From NCBI GenBank assembly GCA_963675135.1, contig OY776129.1:7613201-7677200 (forward strand): a stretch of DNA of 64,000 nucleotides. Reading direction: 5' to 3'. A program made the translations under genes and the position numbers. Shown piece by piece: positions 1-11,779 of this stretch (position 1 is the first letter of the stretch; each line of letters opens with the position of its first letter). The notes beneath the pieces are model-generated. The model ran no database searches, was not told the DNA's origin, and worked only from the letters and a program-made list of their open reading frames with translations. The stretch is from Galeopsis tetrahit. Taxonomy: Eukaryota > Streptophyta > Magnoliopsida > Lamiales > Lamiaceae.

Positions 1-832
1 TCATAAAGTAGTGGATTCCCAACTCAATGTAGTTTATTATCCCAGTATTTTTAGTTGTTCTAGAAAGCAAGTATACCAAAAAGGGTAAGCTCACAAAGTT
101 GATACAAAACCCTCAAAATCAAACAAAAATCATTTTCTCATACTTTGAAAACCATTAAATCATCCACCAACGAAAATACATTAAATAAAACATAAATCTA
201 AGTATTGACATGCATTTTAAATCAAACATTAAACACAAAAGTCATTTAAAAGTGCAAGATATGAAAGTTAAGCCTTTAAAGATGGGCTTTATTCCTTAGA
301 AGTCTTGGAAGTTCCACAAGGCTTTCTACCATGGACAAAGTTTGGATATTAGTAAAGTTTTGAGAAAACATAACAAGGAAAGGTATAGAATAGAATAGAT
401 GGTTTTTGTACCTCATTCTTCAATTGACTTGGCTCTCTCGTAATTAGCCTATGTTTTTTAAGGCACCCGGCCACTAGTACGGTATCAACCATAGACTTTC
501 CTCCACTCTTGGCTCAAATATCTACCATGATTTAAGATTAAAAGTTAGAAAGACAAGTTTTATATATAAAAGATGAACAAAAGAATGTAGAAACCCTTAA
601 ACCTTCCACCTTCAACAATGGGGTTCTCTAAAAGCTTCAACTCCTTCTTTTTCTGGTTTAAATGGTGATAGAAAGATGAGCACTTTTCCTATCACCAAGA
701 GAGCTGCCGGAAATGGAGAGGAGAAGAGTGGTCTTGAGCCTTGCTTTGCTTGGAATGTATAGAGGGTAAGACTTATATAAAAGGGTCAACAAGAGTACTC
801 TCAAAATTGTTTGGGAGCTAGGTCGACGAAAT
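1..832 (-). other. Intergenic flank with possible minus-strand gene remnant
   Basis: No long open frame. On the minus strand 512-412 reads as an exon-like open stretch (about 33 codons, including MVDTVLVAGCLKKHR) with an AG before it and a GT after it; a short continuation may follow near 330. Positions 589-716, read on the minus strand, match the leader at 14763-14831 with an insertion of about 40 bases. A gene family leader therefore seems to occur twice in the window in opposite orientations. I do not recognise the product. It could be a degraded gene or a non-coding transcript. Confidence 0.3.
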
Positions 833-849
833 GTGCACTACAAAAAATT

Positions 850-1130
850 GCTCAAATAATGAGGGGAATTGGCGAGGGGTATTTCACCCTTGCTATTTGG
901 CGAGGGATTTAAAGAGGGGAATAAATAACGAGGGATTTGGCGAGGGGCGGAATCACACTCGCTATTTAGCGAGTGGAAAAAGATGCCCTCGCCAATTGGC
1001 GAGGGATTTGGCGACGGCGTGTATTGCACTCGCTCATTGGCGAGTGCATTGTGGCCCTCGGAAAATGGCGACGGTTCCCCACTCGCTAATTGGCGAGGGG
1101 GTGGGGCCCTCGTAATTGTCCTCGCCTATT
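850..1130. repeat. CACTA left subterminal repeat region
   Basis: Dense short motifs of the type TGGCGAGGG and CTCGCCAATTGGCGAG occur in both orientations. In En/Spm-like elements such subterminal motifs bind the transposon's own DNA-binding protein. The open frames across this stretch are by-products of the repeat. It lies just inside the CACTA end, before the AT-rich leader of the TNP2-like gene. Confidence 0.8.
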
Positions 1131-1867
1131 TCCCAATTAAAACCCTCTCCTTCTTCCCCAAATTCGTACAGCCTCCTTCACCCCCAAAAATAGCCACAGC
1201 CGCGGAGCTTCCGTCCACCGCGCCACCGCCGCTGCCGGAGCTACCGATCGAGACTAATTTTTGGATATTTCTGTTCTACACTTCGAGGGGTTCATTTCTA
1301 CGGTAAATTTATGCGTTTTTATTGATTAAATTAAAAGTTGTATATATATGTTTGTATTATATTATATATGTATATATATATATATATGCATGTATATAGT
1401 TTTGTTGTGTAATGTTAGGATTGTAATTATGTTAGAAAAATATGTATATTGTTTATTAGGATTAATTAAGATTGTTAATTGATGAAAGTTATAAAAATTG
1501 TTAATTGTTATGAATTAATGTGTTAATATAATTATTGTTATATATGTTTTATATATGCATGTATATATATGTGTTAATTATTAATTGGTGTGTTAATTGT
1601 TATGCATGAATGTGTTAATTGGGAGAATTAATTTTATAATTAATTGTTGGAAATAAGTGAAATTAAATCGATGTTGGAGGCCGGGATGAGTTGTTTGTTT
1701 GTTGTAGATTGTGCGTTCCGACTTGAGTAATTTTACTCGAGTCGGAAATGGATGCACTAGGAACCTAAATATTTGGTGATACGATAGATTTAGATGAAAC
1801 TCTGCCGAAATTTTTAAAAATATATATATAAACTATATATATTTACATTTGAAACAGATCGATTAAC
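1131..1867. other. AT-rich leader between CACTA end and TNP2-like gene
   Basis: About 740 bases without a coding frame. 1190-1250 is CG- and CCG-rich; the rest is AT-rich with TATATA runs (1340-1390, 1540-1580). This is where the element's promoter and untranslated leader should lie, but no specific signal stands out. Confidence 0.4.
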
Positions 1868-4800
1868 ATGAATTATTCAAGTCGTAGTTGGATGTATAGG
1901 CCAAGATTGGTCAATGGGATTATGAGCCCCAAATTTATTAGTGATGTAAATGGATTTATTGAAGCTGCCACTAGTAATCCGAATTCGATTTGGGAAGGAA
2001 AAATTAGGTGTCCTTGCTCGAAAGCTAGATGTCGAAATGAGACTTATAGAGATCCTAATGAAGTGAAGTCTCATTTATATCGAAATGGGTTTACACGAAA
2101 TTATTATAATTGGATTTATCACGGTGAAGAGAGTTGGGGTCCACGTCCATTTCAAAACACTAGTGAATTTGCATCAACTTCAAATGAAGTTGACCCTATG
2201 GGACCTAGCTCGTACCACACTATGGTAGAAGAATTAATGGGTGACCCAAACATTGATTTTGGAATCAACGCAGAAGAGGAGGCACATAATGAAGAACCCC
2301 CTAACGAGAATGCGTCACAGTTCTACGACATGCTTCGTGCAGCGGACCAAGACTTGTATCCCGGTTGTGAATCTCATTCGCAGTTGTCGTTCAATTCCAG
2401 ATTGTTGAATATTAAAACCGAAAACAGATTGTCTGAAAGGGGATACAATCAAGTCGTTGAGTTGATTCGTGAGATTTGTCCTTCAGAAAATAAGGTTCCC
2501 AAGAAATTTAACGACACCAAACACTTGATGAGTGGGATGGTCTTCCGGTAGAAAGGATTCATTGTTGTGCACAGAACTGCATGTTATTTTGGGGTGCAGA
2601 CAGCGAATTAGAGTTATGTAAGATTTGTGGTGGACCACGGTATAAGCCGAGTAGGGTTGATGCAGATGGTCGGTTGAAAAAGAAACGTCTGGTTAAGGAA
2701 ATGTTCTACTTTCCCATAATTCCTCGTTTGCAAAGATTGTACATGTCCAAGGCCACTGCAAAGGATATGACATGGCATGCCTCGTGCAGTTCTGATGACT
2801 CTGGTGTTATGCGTCACCCTGCAGACTCGTTGGCTTGGAAGCATTTGGACCGTTTGTATCCTGATTTTGCAGCTGAAATTAGGAATGTTAGGTTGGGCTT
2901 GAGCACAGACGGTTTTGCACAGTTCGGAATGACGGGGAAGCAATATTCGTCATGGCCAGTTATTCTTACTCCGTACAATCTACCCCTGTGGTTATGCATG
3001 AAAGATCAATTCATGTTTCTTTCGATTCTTGTGCCCGGGCCAAAAAGTACGAAGGACAAGCTTGATGTGTTTTTACAACCTCTGATAGCTGATTTGAAAT
3101 TTTTATGGGAATATGGGGTGCAAACGTACGACGTCTCTAGGAAGCAAAACTTTTTGATGAGAGCTGCACTGATTTGGACCATTAGCGACTTTCCAGCGTA
3201 CTCAATGTTGTCTAGTTGGAGTACAGCTGGAAAGCTTGCTTGTCCGTATTGTGGGGAGTACACCGATGCATTCACTTTGAGGCTCAGTCGAAAGCAATCG
3301 TGGTTCGATAACCACCGAAAGTTCTTACCACCTAATCATACATGGCGAAAGAACAAGACGGCATTCAGGGCTGGAGTAGCAGTCACAGATGATCCGCCAC
3401 CTATCCGAACAGGTGCGAGTCTCCTATACGAAATTGATCATTTGGGACTTAGAAAGGTTACAGAGGAAGGTGCTGAGGCACACAACAAAAAAATTGACGG
3501 AGGGTGAAAGAAAAAAAGCATTTTTTGGGATTTGCCTTATTGGAGTACTTTGTTAGTTCGACACAATTTGGACGTGATGCACATTGAGAAAAATGTGTTC
3601 GATAACGTGTTCAACACAGTGATGAATGTGGAGGGGAAAACAAAGGACACATCAAAATCAAGAGACGAGTTGAATGAATATTGTCGTCGTCCCTCTCTCA
3701 AGAAATGTCCACGTACAAACAAGTATCCCAAGGCTTGTTATGCGCTTGATAAGAATGAAAAAGATGTTATCTGTAAGTGGATAAGTGGGTTGAAGTTTCC
3801 CGATGATTATGCATGTGTCTAACATGTCTCGATGTATTGACTGGACGAAGTTGAAATTGTATGGAATGAAGAGTCATGATTGTCACATGTTTATGCAGAG
3901 ACTACTACCGATTGCTTTTCGTAATATTCTGCCGACTGATGTGTGGACAGCAATCACTGAGCTTAGTCTTTTTTTTTAAGGACTTAACTTCTACGACCAT
4001 AACAGTTGACAACATGACTCGGTTGGAAACGGATATCCCAGTAATATTGTGCAAGTTGGAACGTATCTTTCCACCCAGCTTCTTCAACTCCATGGAACAT
4101 CTACCTGTGCACCTTGCATATGAAGCAAAAGTTACTGGTCCAGTTCAATACAGATGGATGTATCCATTCGAGAGGTATTTTAAGGAATTTTAAGATATAA
4201 TGATCATATTCAATGTTTTTATTATCTTAATCACGATCCTTGAATTCTAATTATAGGTATCTTCGCACCTTGAAACTGAGTGTGGGTAACAAAGCACGTG
4301 TTGAAGCTTCGATTGCAAATGCATATTTAACCAGAGAGGCGTCAATGTTTTGTTCTCATTACTTTGAGGATCATGTTATGACGAGGATACACAATTTATC
4401 TCGTAATTACGATGGTAGTGGAGATGTACAACAGTATGTGGATGGTACACTTTCCATATTTAAGGCGTCTGGCAAGCGATTTGGGAAACCAAAGAAGAGA
4501 TGGATTTTGGATGAGGAGAAAAAAGTTGCTCATACGTACGTGTTGTTGAATTGTGATGAGGTGCAGCCGTATGTTCAGTAAGTGAATCTGGCCATAGTAT
4601 AAATATATATTGGTTAGTTTTGAGATGTCTTATTAATCAAAATACGTATGTAGGCTATTCATGCATCAACTTCAAGTTGTTGAACCAAATCTCTCGACTG
4701 ATGCATCAGACAATAGGCTACAAAATGAATTTGCTTCATGGTTTGAAGAAATTGTAAGTCAAATTTTATACAAATATATATATATTTAATAGCAATAACG

Positions 4801-5534
4801 TAAATCTCACATAGAGTCGACTTATATAGGTGAAGATAAATCCCGTGGAGAACAAGTTTATTTGCGATCTTTCTGCAGGTCCGTCTGGTCACGTAGTTAC
4901 GTACTCAGGGTATTACGTGAACGGGTACAAATTTCACACTATGGCTTATGGTGCATCTAGAGCAACATCAAACAGTGGGGTTTGTATCAAGGGAAAAAAC
5001 TATGATCCAGATGAAGAGGATTTCTACGGGAATCTCGAGGAAGTAGTCGAATTGGACTACCAGGGGTACCACGAGAAGAAAGTGGTTTTGTTCAAGTGTC
5101 AGTGGTTTGATAACTCAGCCAGTGGTACAAAAATTGATCCTAACTACAAGCTTGTGGATATTCATCAGAGGCGACGATACGGTCGGTACGATCCATTCGT
5201 ACTAGCAAGTCAAGCCACTCAAGTCTACTATTGTTCGTACACTGGACCCCGTACTGATTGGATAACTGTATGCAAAATCAAGCCGAGATCCTTCTTGGAC
5301 GCACAACAGTCATCCACTACTGACGATGAAGCAGATGTTCCCGCGTTCCAAGAGGAAAGCATAGAACATCAAATGATTGTGCAAGTAGATGATGATCCTG
5401 TTATATTAACTGATACCACCGGTACATTGATGGACGTAGCAGAAGAAGAAGAAGAAGAAGAAGAACAAGAACAAGAACAAGAAGATGAGGATGAGGATGA
5501 AGATGAAGAAGATGATGAAGAAGAATATTACTAG
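1868..5534 (+). pseudogene. TNP2-like CACTA transposase, inactivated by frameshifts and a stop
   Basis: Encodes the catalytic transposase of a CACTA element. Order of domains: an N-terminal transposase-associated domain (SWMYRPR, then the Cys/His cluster CPCSKARCRN, about residues 7-85), the Transposase_21 core (from CKICGGPRYKP, about 2620, to MHIEKNVFDNV near 3600), a DUF4218 region (MEHLPVHLAYEAK onward) and a DUF4216 region (4830-5300), ending in a run of Glu/Asp. Inferred introns are 4175-4256, 4578-4653 and 4754-4829, all GT/AG. Four lesions: a one-base loss near 2535-2545, an in-frame TGA at 3505-3507 where the family has Trp, a +1 shift near 3811-3822, and an extra T in the nine-T run at 3969-3977. 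No functional protein is expected. The ATG at 1868 opens the conserved domain directly. Confidence 0.9.
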
Positions 5535-5697
5535 AGTGTTCATGTATATGTTATATTATATAAAGAATGTTGATTATGACTCGGTTTCAGTGTTCTTAAT
5601 GCATGTTTATGATTCAGTTTGAGTGTTCATAGATGTTATTAATTATATCAAGAATGTTAATTTATTAATTGTTATATTTAAATATTTATTTTTACAG

Positions 5698-7347
5698 ATG
5701 AGTGGATATGGGGGTCATGGACAGCGTTCTGGTGGACATGGTTCTGGTGGTCAGGGTTCTGGTACTGGGCAGGATTCGGGTGGTAGAGGTAGAGGTAGAG
5801 GTAGAGGTGAGACGCCGCCTGTACCTATACCACATCATCCGGGTTTCTATTTGCCGGATATGACTGAGATCATCCAGATGCCCCAGATGCAGGGATCGAC
5901 CCCCTATCCGTACTACACACAGGTTCCCCAGATGCCCCCCATGTATCCAGCGCAGGAGGATCCACCGTTACCAGACCCAGTCAGACGTGCGTCTGTCGAG
6001 ACAGAGGCCAGCCAGGCACCAGATGCACACGAGAGTCGTATTCGTCTTACGATCTATCGTGGAGCGTAAGTATTACATATCTTATAATTTTCATTATAAT
6101 GAATTACATAATTATTCATTTTCAAATTAATTATGTGTAACAACAGGATGATGCCTTCGGGTCTACTCTCGACCACCATCAGACATATCATGTACTGGAA
6201 TATGGATGTTGGCGCACACACATTCGCCTTGATATCCCCAGCTAGGCTTCAACGGTGGTGGGATACATTCCAGGTATAATTAATATAATTTAATGATGTG
6301 TAACATATCTATTAATTCACATTTTGTTATCATATTCAATGTTTTTTTTGGCAGAATGAGGTTACGTGGGATCCAGAGACTGTTGACACTGCATTAGTGT
6401 ACAGGCTCTTTCTTGAGAGAGCAGCAAATCGATACAGTGACATGTTGAACCACTACAAGGGATTGTGGGAGACGGAAAGGAAGAGGCCGACGTGGGACAA
6501 CGATGTCTAGGAGTCCTTGGTTCGCCACTGGAATCATCCGGACACAAAGAAGAAGAGCGAGCAGTGTCGGAAGAACCGACTATCAGAGCCTGGAGGCCCG
6601 GGTACCGGTTTTGCTAGACATAAAGGGGGATCTCGTGGGGCAGCCGAGGTGGCCAGACGGATTGTAAGTATTTATGTTCAATTATATAAGTAATTAATTT
6701 GAGTTCATTTTAATTGATTTAATTTTATGTTCTTCAAAATATAGGAGGAGAGGACGGGACGACCAGCTTACGACTGGGAGATTATCGAATATTACCATCG
6801 TTACACTAACGGAACGTACACATACGGGCATATGGGTGATATTCTGGTAAGTGTATACATATATTATATTAAATATAATATTTAATTGTATTGACATGTA
6901 TATTAACCAAATTTTACATATGCACAAATAGGATCAGGTGCAAGAGGAATTGTCACATCTTACCCAGCCGTCATCTGATCATGATCCTTCAAATGATGGT
7001 TCCAGTACCCGGACCCCACCCTTGCCGGAAATGTCTGAGTTGTACGTGAAGAAAGTTGGAAGATCTCACGGTCGCGTGAAGGGTCTTGGGCAACTAGGAA
7101 AGAACAGACGTGTCACTTCTGGTCCTGGTGAGACATCTTCCGGTACGACGTTTGGACGATTTAGCCAGGCCGACATCGACAATGCTCTTTCGGAAGAGCG
7201 GAGGGCTAGTGAAGAGAGAGAGCGTCTCATACGTGAAGAATTCCAGCAATCAGTCACTCAGACGGAGGAGCGCTTACGTCAAGAGTTTGCTGCTCAGATG
7301 GCATCAATGATGAGACGGTTCAGAAGGGGGTCGGGTAACGGGAACGG

Positions 7348-7379
<32 letters not shown>

Positions 7380-7411
7380 GTGATGATGACGCTGCTGAGG
7401 ATGGTCGATGA
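5698..7411 (+). pseudogene. TNP1-like plant transposase (Ptta/En/Spm family), one nonsense codon
   Basis: Second CACTA gene, downstream of the TNP2-like gene on the same strand. Inferred exons 5698-6065, 6147-6273, 6355-6663, 6745-6846 and 6932-7411 keep one frame of about 461 codons. The N-terminus is Gly-rich with an RGRGRGRG tract. The middle carries the conserved block with RWWDTF, NRYSDMLNHYK and RHWNHPD. The C-terminus has a coiled-coil-like Glu/Arg stretch (EERRASEERERLIREEF) and an Asp repeat tail. The reading frame is broken by TAG at 6508-6510. In this family the protein binds subterminal repeats. Splice sites are by inspection only. Confidence 0.8.
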
Positions 7412-7559
7412 TTGATACATTTTAAGTTATGTTGTCTTGTTGGATTTTAAAAAATTGATGAAGTTGTTTGGGATTTTTTTTTTTATGTTGTGTACTTGAA
7501 TTGAAGTGAACGTACGAGACAATGTTTTATTTTATATGGTTTTAATTCATATTGCTTGT

Positions 7560-8015
7560 GTGTGATTAATTAAGTATTGATCTAATATATAAATGAATTG
7601 AGTTAATACCATATAGTTGGTAATTTATTAAATAAATTGAGTTAATAACATATAGTTGGTAATTGAGTTAATAAGTTATTAAATTTAGTAATGAAGGGCT
7701 TTTGTTAAATTAATTAAGTATTGAGCTAATATATAAATTAATTGAGTTAGTAATCTATTCAATTAATTGACTTAATTAATAATAAAAGAATAAATTTGAG
7801 TTAATACATACATAAGTATAAATTATTAAATTTAGTATATATTAATGAAGGGATTTGTTAAATAAATTGAATTAATTAATACATATGTAAGTATAAGTTA
7901 TTAAATTTAGTAATGAGGGATTTGTTAAATTAATTAAGTATTGAGCTAATATAATTAATTTACTTAATAACATATAGTTGGTAATTTATTAAATTAATTG
8001 AGTTAAAGAATAAAA
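7560..8015. repeat. AT-rich degenerate direct repeats in CACTA 3' region
   Basis: Variants of TAATTAAGTATTGAGCTAAT recur near 7566, 7710 and 7930, and CATATAGTTGGTAAT recurs near 7609, 7650 and 7972. The array lies between the TNP1-like gene and the right subterminal repeats. No coding potential. Confidence 0.6.
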
Positions 8016-8061
8016 ACAGAAATTAAAAGGGATAAATATATAATGCATTTGAAATATTACG

Positions 8062-8172
8062 ACTAAAGCTCCTAGCCTAATTGGCACACGGGGGGCGCAT
8101 AAACTCTTCAGAATCCGGGAGGTCGCGAGTTCGACCCCCCATGCGCGCGCCCAGGTGCAAAAAAATTGAATA
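8062..8172 (+). repeat. tRNA-derived SINE-like insert 1 within CACTA
   Basis: Contains a box A-like segment (TAGCCTAATTGGCACACG), a box B-like GAGTTCGACCC about 50 bases later, and an A-rich tail near 8158. Box spacing and order match tRNA-derived SINE heads with an internal RNA polymerase III promoter. It does not fold obviously into a complete tRNA. Target duplications were not resolved. Confidence 0.5.
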
Positions 8173-8174
8173 AA

Positions 8175-8255
8175 GGGTGGCCTGGTGGTGAGGGGTAAGG
8201 GTAGTGGCCTTAGAGACCTGGGTTCGAAACCCAGGTCTGTTTTTTTTTTAAATCC
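8175..8255 (+). repeat. tRNA-derived SINE-like insert 2 within CACTA
   Basis: GGTGGCCTGGTGGTGAGGGG resembles a box A region, and GGGTTCGAAACCC a box B; a T9 run ends it, as in plant Au-type SINEs. It directly follows the first SINE-like insert and precedes the right subterminal repeats. It could instead be a tRNA pseudogene. Confidence 0.5.
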
Positions 8256-8570
8256 AGCGTATTGGCGAGGGGCCTCGCGCTCGGAAAAAGGCGACGGGAT
8301 TTGCCCTCAGGAATTGGCGAGGGTTATGACTCTCGCGACTGGGCGACGACACGCGCCCTCGCCAATTCGCGAGTGGGTATGCCCTCGCTAATACGCGAGT
8401 GTGTTTGGCCCTCGCCAATTCGCGAGTGCGATTCTGCCCTCGGGATTTGGCGAGGGTGCCCTCGCCAATAAATTAGCGAGGAGCACTTAGGCGACGGCGA
8501 CTGCCCCTCGCCTCTGCTGTCGCCAAATCGCTTAGCGAGGGCTTTTCCCTCGCCAAAACCCTCTCCATAT
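8256..8570. repeat. CACTA right subterminal repeat region
   Basis: Repeated GGCGAGGG, CGCGAGTG and CCCTCGCCAA motifs in both orientations mirror the left end (850-1130). Apparent open frames here (for example 8185-8471) are produced by the repeats. Confidence 0.8.
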
Positions 8571-8685
8571 GGATGGTTTTTTGTAGTGGTGTTGTCAAAA
8601 TTTGATTGGAGTGCAAATAGGATCCTAAGTGGTTAATAACCAATGGTTTAAAATTTGACTTTAAGTTTAATTAAATTTCAAAATA

Positions 8686-8930
8686 CTCTCTCCGTTCGTC
8701 TATAAGTTTTCCGTTATTTTTAAACATATAGATTAAGAAAAGTAATTATATAATAGATATAGTACAAGTGATGTGATTGAGAGAAATAGTGAAATAGATA
8801 TAAAAACTAAGATATAAAGTGGAGTGTAATAATAAAAATTTAAAAGATATTTATTCAAAAAAATATGAAAAACTTATAGACAAACAAATCAAAATAGCAA
8901 AATGAGAAGTTTATATGTAGACGAATAGAG
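8686..8930. mobile_element. Stowaway-like MITE
   Basis: 245 bases flanked by TA (8684-8685 and 8931-8932). The left end CTCTCTCCGTTCGTCTA is the inverse of the right end AGACGAATAGAG with mismatches. TA target sites and CTCCCTCCGT-type ends define Stowaway elements. A fragment of the same family lies at 14505-14600. Confidence 0.7.
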
Positions 8931-9137
8931 TAATATATATTGTGTTGTACTATATATTTCTAAGTCAAAATATTGCAATTTTTAAAGTATCTTATATGTT
9001 CAAATGTTATTAATTTCTCATATCATACAAATATTATCATTTAACACCTCTTATCTAAATATGGTCCATTAATTAATAATTCAAAATAAAACTGAGTTAT
9101 TCTACTCTGGTTAAGATCAATGTGTTACTCATATGGT

Positions 9138-9264
9138 GACAAAGTGGGATAGCTCAAGTGGTTAGAGCACCACTACCTAGGCCACAGGTTCTGGGTTCGA
9201 GTCATGGGGAGGGGAAAAAAGGGATGGGGTATTTAACTTGTAATCAAAAAAAAAAAAAAAAAAA
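9138..9264 (+). mobile_element. tRNA-derived SINE with perfect target duplication
   Basis: 127 bases between 16-bp perfect direct repeats GTGTTACTCATATGGT (9122-9137 and 9265-9280). The head has box A (TAGCTCAAGTGG) and box B (GGGTTCGAGTC), giving an internal polymerase III promoter. It ends in an A-rich tail of about 18 A. The same family occurs in reverse at 32520-32583 (truncated) and 40918-41082. Confidence 0.95.
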
Positions 9265-9280
9265 GTGTTACTCATATGGT

Positions 9281-10580
9281 AGAGCCTTTTGCAACTTTCC
9301 TTAATTGTAAAAATAGATGTACCCAACTTATAGTAACTTATACTCCCCCGTCCCAATTTGGATTGGGCTAACTTCTTCGAGTTTGTTTGTTACTCTAAAT
9401 TTTATCATTTTAGTATGTGGCTATAAATTTTTCATACTTTCATTGGTAAATATTATTATTATTATAATAAATATTGATTAGTTTATTCATAAAGTAGATA
9501 AGTTGAGGGTGTGAAAGAGTATTGTGGGGTTCATTTGTAAATAAATGATTGTTTATGAGTAAAGTGAATGACAAAGTGGGTAAATAAGTGATGGTAGAAG
9601 GGTGGAGATAAAGTAGTATAAATATTATTATTTCTAAAAATGATATGGGCATAATAAAATTGGACAACCAAAAAAGGAAAGTAAGAATAATAAAATTAGG
9701 GTGAAAAATTTATGTGTTAAAAAGTAATGAAAAATTTATAATGAAGTACGTAGGCCTCAGCTTAGCAGCGTAAGAATTGTACAGGGTGAAAGGGATCAAT
9801 GCATGCAAAGGACAAATTGTGTAGATTGAAAGGTACCTATGCGTGCAAAAGAAAAGCTAGTTGAGGCGTGAAGCCTAGGGGCTAATGATATCATGTGATA
9901 ATTTTTCTCATTTTTGTTACATTTTGAAAAGCAATTTTTAAAACAATTTTAAATATCTTACATGTTCAAATATTACACTAATCTCTCATATATAATATGT
10001 CATGTAAATATATAACGCATCTTACTTAAATATGGTAGTGTTCGAATTTTTTTTTTAATGATTAAACAATTAATTGATAGTTCATTTTTAGTTAGAAGCG
10101 GTGTTATTTTCATCGTCGAATTATTTAAATTATTTACTATACATTTAAGGCTTTTGAATAGCCTTACTTTTTAAATAATTATTTTTTAAAAAATTTATCT
10201 ACCTCTCAAATTTTCAATTGCACCAAAACGTATATAAATGATAAAATCATATTACATATTTTCAATTTTCAAGTGAGCTCTTGAGTTTTGAGAATGGTGG
10301 TGCAGTTTAAAATATTTAAACTTTTACTGGGCATAATTACTTACTCCACCAACCCATACAAAGGTAAATAATGATACACTGCTACTCGTCAGTCTTTTAC
10401 CACCACATTTCGAAAAAAGTGGACTGAAATATTTATATAAAAAAGCATTTAGTTGAATGATGATGGTAAAAAAGTAAAAAAGATTCTCGATTGCAGTCTG
10501 AAACTAATTGGACTTATTTATGTTTCGTAAGGCATGTGACTTGTTTTGGCACCAAATAAACACGAGGAAATTTTATTTTT
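9281..10580. other. AT-rich intergenic DNA with a degenerate MITE
   Basis: No coding signal. 9345 onward begins CTCCCCCGTCCCAATTTGG, a Stowaway-like left end whose partner end is not clear, so it is probably truncated. 9745-9890 holds two loosely repeated segments (GGTGAAAGGGATCAATGCATGC and a diverged copy). The rest is AT-rich with no recognisable structure. Confidence 0.4.
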
Positions 10581-11222
10581 GGTCATGTAAGTTTAAAAAA
10601 TTTTAAAATAGATCTTTTAAGTTTTAATTTTACAAAATACGTTCTTCATGTTTTAATTTAGTTCTTTTTTTATTCAATTTTAATCCTTTATCTTTGAAAA
10701 TAATTAAAATTAATTAAAAAATATATGAATCAAACTTAATTAAATTTATTTAAATAAAATTAGACATGCAATACATTTTTAATTGACAACATATTAATTT
10801 ATGAAATAATTAAAACTTCATTTCAATTTTATTTTTTACAGCGTCAAATTCTATTGTATATATTATGTCATTTATGTAAATATTATATTTTATTTGTAAA
10901 GCATATTATGTGCAAGTAAATATTCATATGTTATACTCCAAATTAAAATTATTAAAGTATTGTTTGAAAAATTAGAAAAATGGAGTAGTTTAATAAATTC
11001 ATATTTTCAGGAAATTTGACAAAATAAATTGTTGTTTCTACTTTGTAATTTTATATATTAATTTGTTTTATTAATAAAATTATAATTATTTTATTCTATT
11101 ATTATTTTTTATATACATAATGTAATATATATTGCTGTAACATTTTATTTTTTTAATAGAATAAATTTTTTTAAATCCATATATATTTTAAAGATTATTA
11201 TTTAATCAATAAAGTAAAATTA

Positions 11223-11255
<33 letters not shown>

Positions 11256-11774
11256 CAGGAAGTAATGTAGTGAATCTAGTGATAGATAAATATATATTTT
11301 TTACTGTATTATTTTTTCAAATTATATTTATTGTGTAAATTTTTTTTTTGATGTGTGTTTTTTTTTTCTTCATTTTTTAAAATTATATACAGGTTAAATA
11401 TATATTTTTTTTAATTTCAAATTTTACGCTATACTATTAATTTGTTGAAATTTTAATTTTTGTATTTTTTTAATTATATTTAAATTTTATAATTAATTAA
11501 TTTTAACAATATAATTTGATGTTGTCAAAAAAAATATTGAAATGAAGTTTTATTCCATAAATAGGTTGTCAATTAAAAATGAATTACATGCCTAATTTTA
11601 TTTTGAATAAATTTAATTATTTTTTATCCATGAAGCTTTTTTAATTAATTTTAATTGTTTCAAAAGATAAAGGATTGAAATTGGATAAAAAAGGACAAAA
11701 TTGAAATATACAGGACGTATTTTATAAAGTTAAAACTTAAAGGATTTATTTTGGAATATCCTAAACTTAAAGGA
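10581..11774. mobile_element. Long-terminal-inverted-repeat (foldback) element
   Basis: About 280 bases at the left (10581-10860) are the diverged reverse complement of about 275 bases at the right (11500-11774). Shared blocks include TTTTAATTGACAACATATT-type and AATCCTTTATCTTTGAAA-type segments in matching order. The core is AT-rich with a TA/TG microsatellite (11222-11256) and no gene. Long inverted repeats suggest a MULE-type or foldback non-autonomous element. Its right end abuts MULE A at 11780. Confidence 0.65.
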
Positions 11775-11779
11775 TTTAA

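Larger units (their letters stand above)
836..8588 (+). mobile_element. CACTA (En/Spm-type) DNA transposon, near full length but decayed
   Basis: The left end starts CACTACAAAAAA and the right end finishes TTTTTTGTAGTG, a 12-bp perfect terminal inverted repeat. The 3-bp direct repeat GTG flanks it (833-835 and 8589-8591), the target-site length typical of CACTA elements. Subterminal regions carry many short GGCGAG/CTCGCC repeats at both ends. Inside are two genes in the usual CACTA order, a TNP2-like transposase (1868-5534) and a TNP1-like protein (5698-7411), both on the + strand and both with disabling lesions. The ends look intact, so the copy could be mobilised only by a transposase supplied from elsewhere. 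Confidence 0.95.

Noticed and set aside
8062..8255. Functional tRNA genes
   Set aside because: Only box A- and B-like motifs are present; I could not draw a complete cloverleaf and the tails are SINE-like.
9138..9264. tRNA gene at 9145-9210
   Set aside because: Flanking target duplications and the A tail show it is a SINE head.
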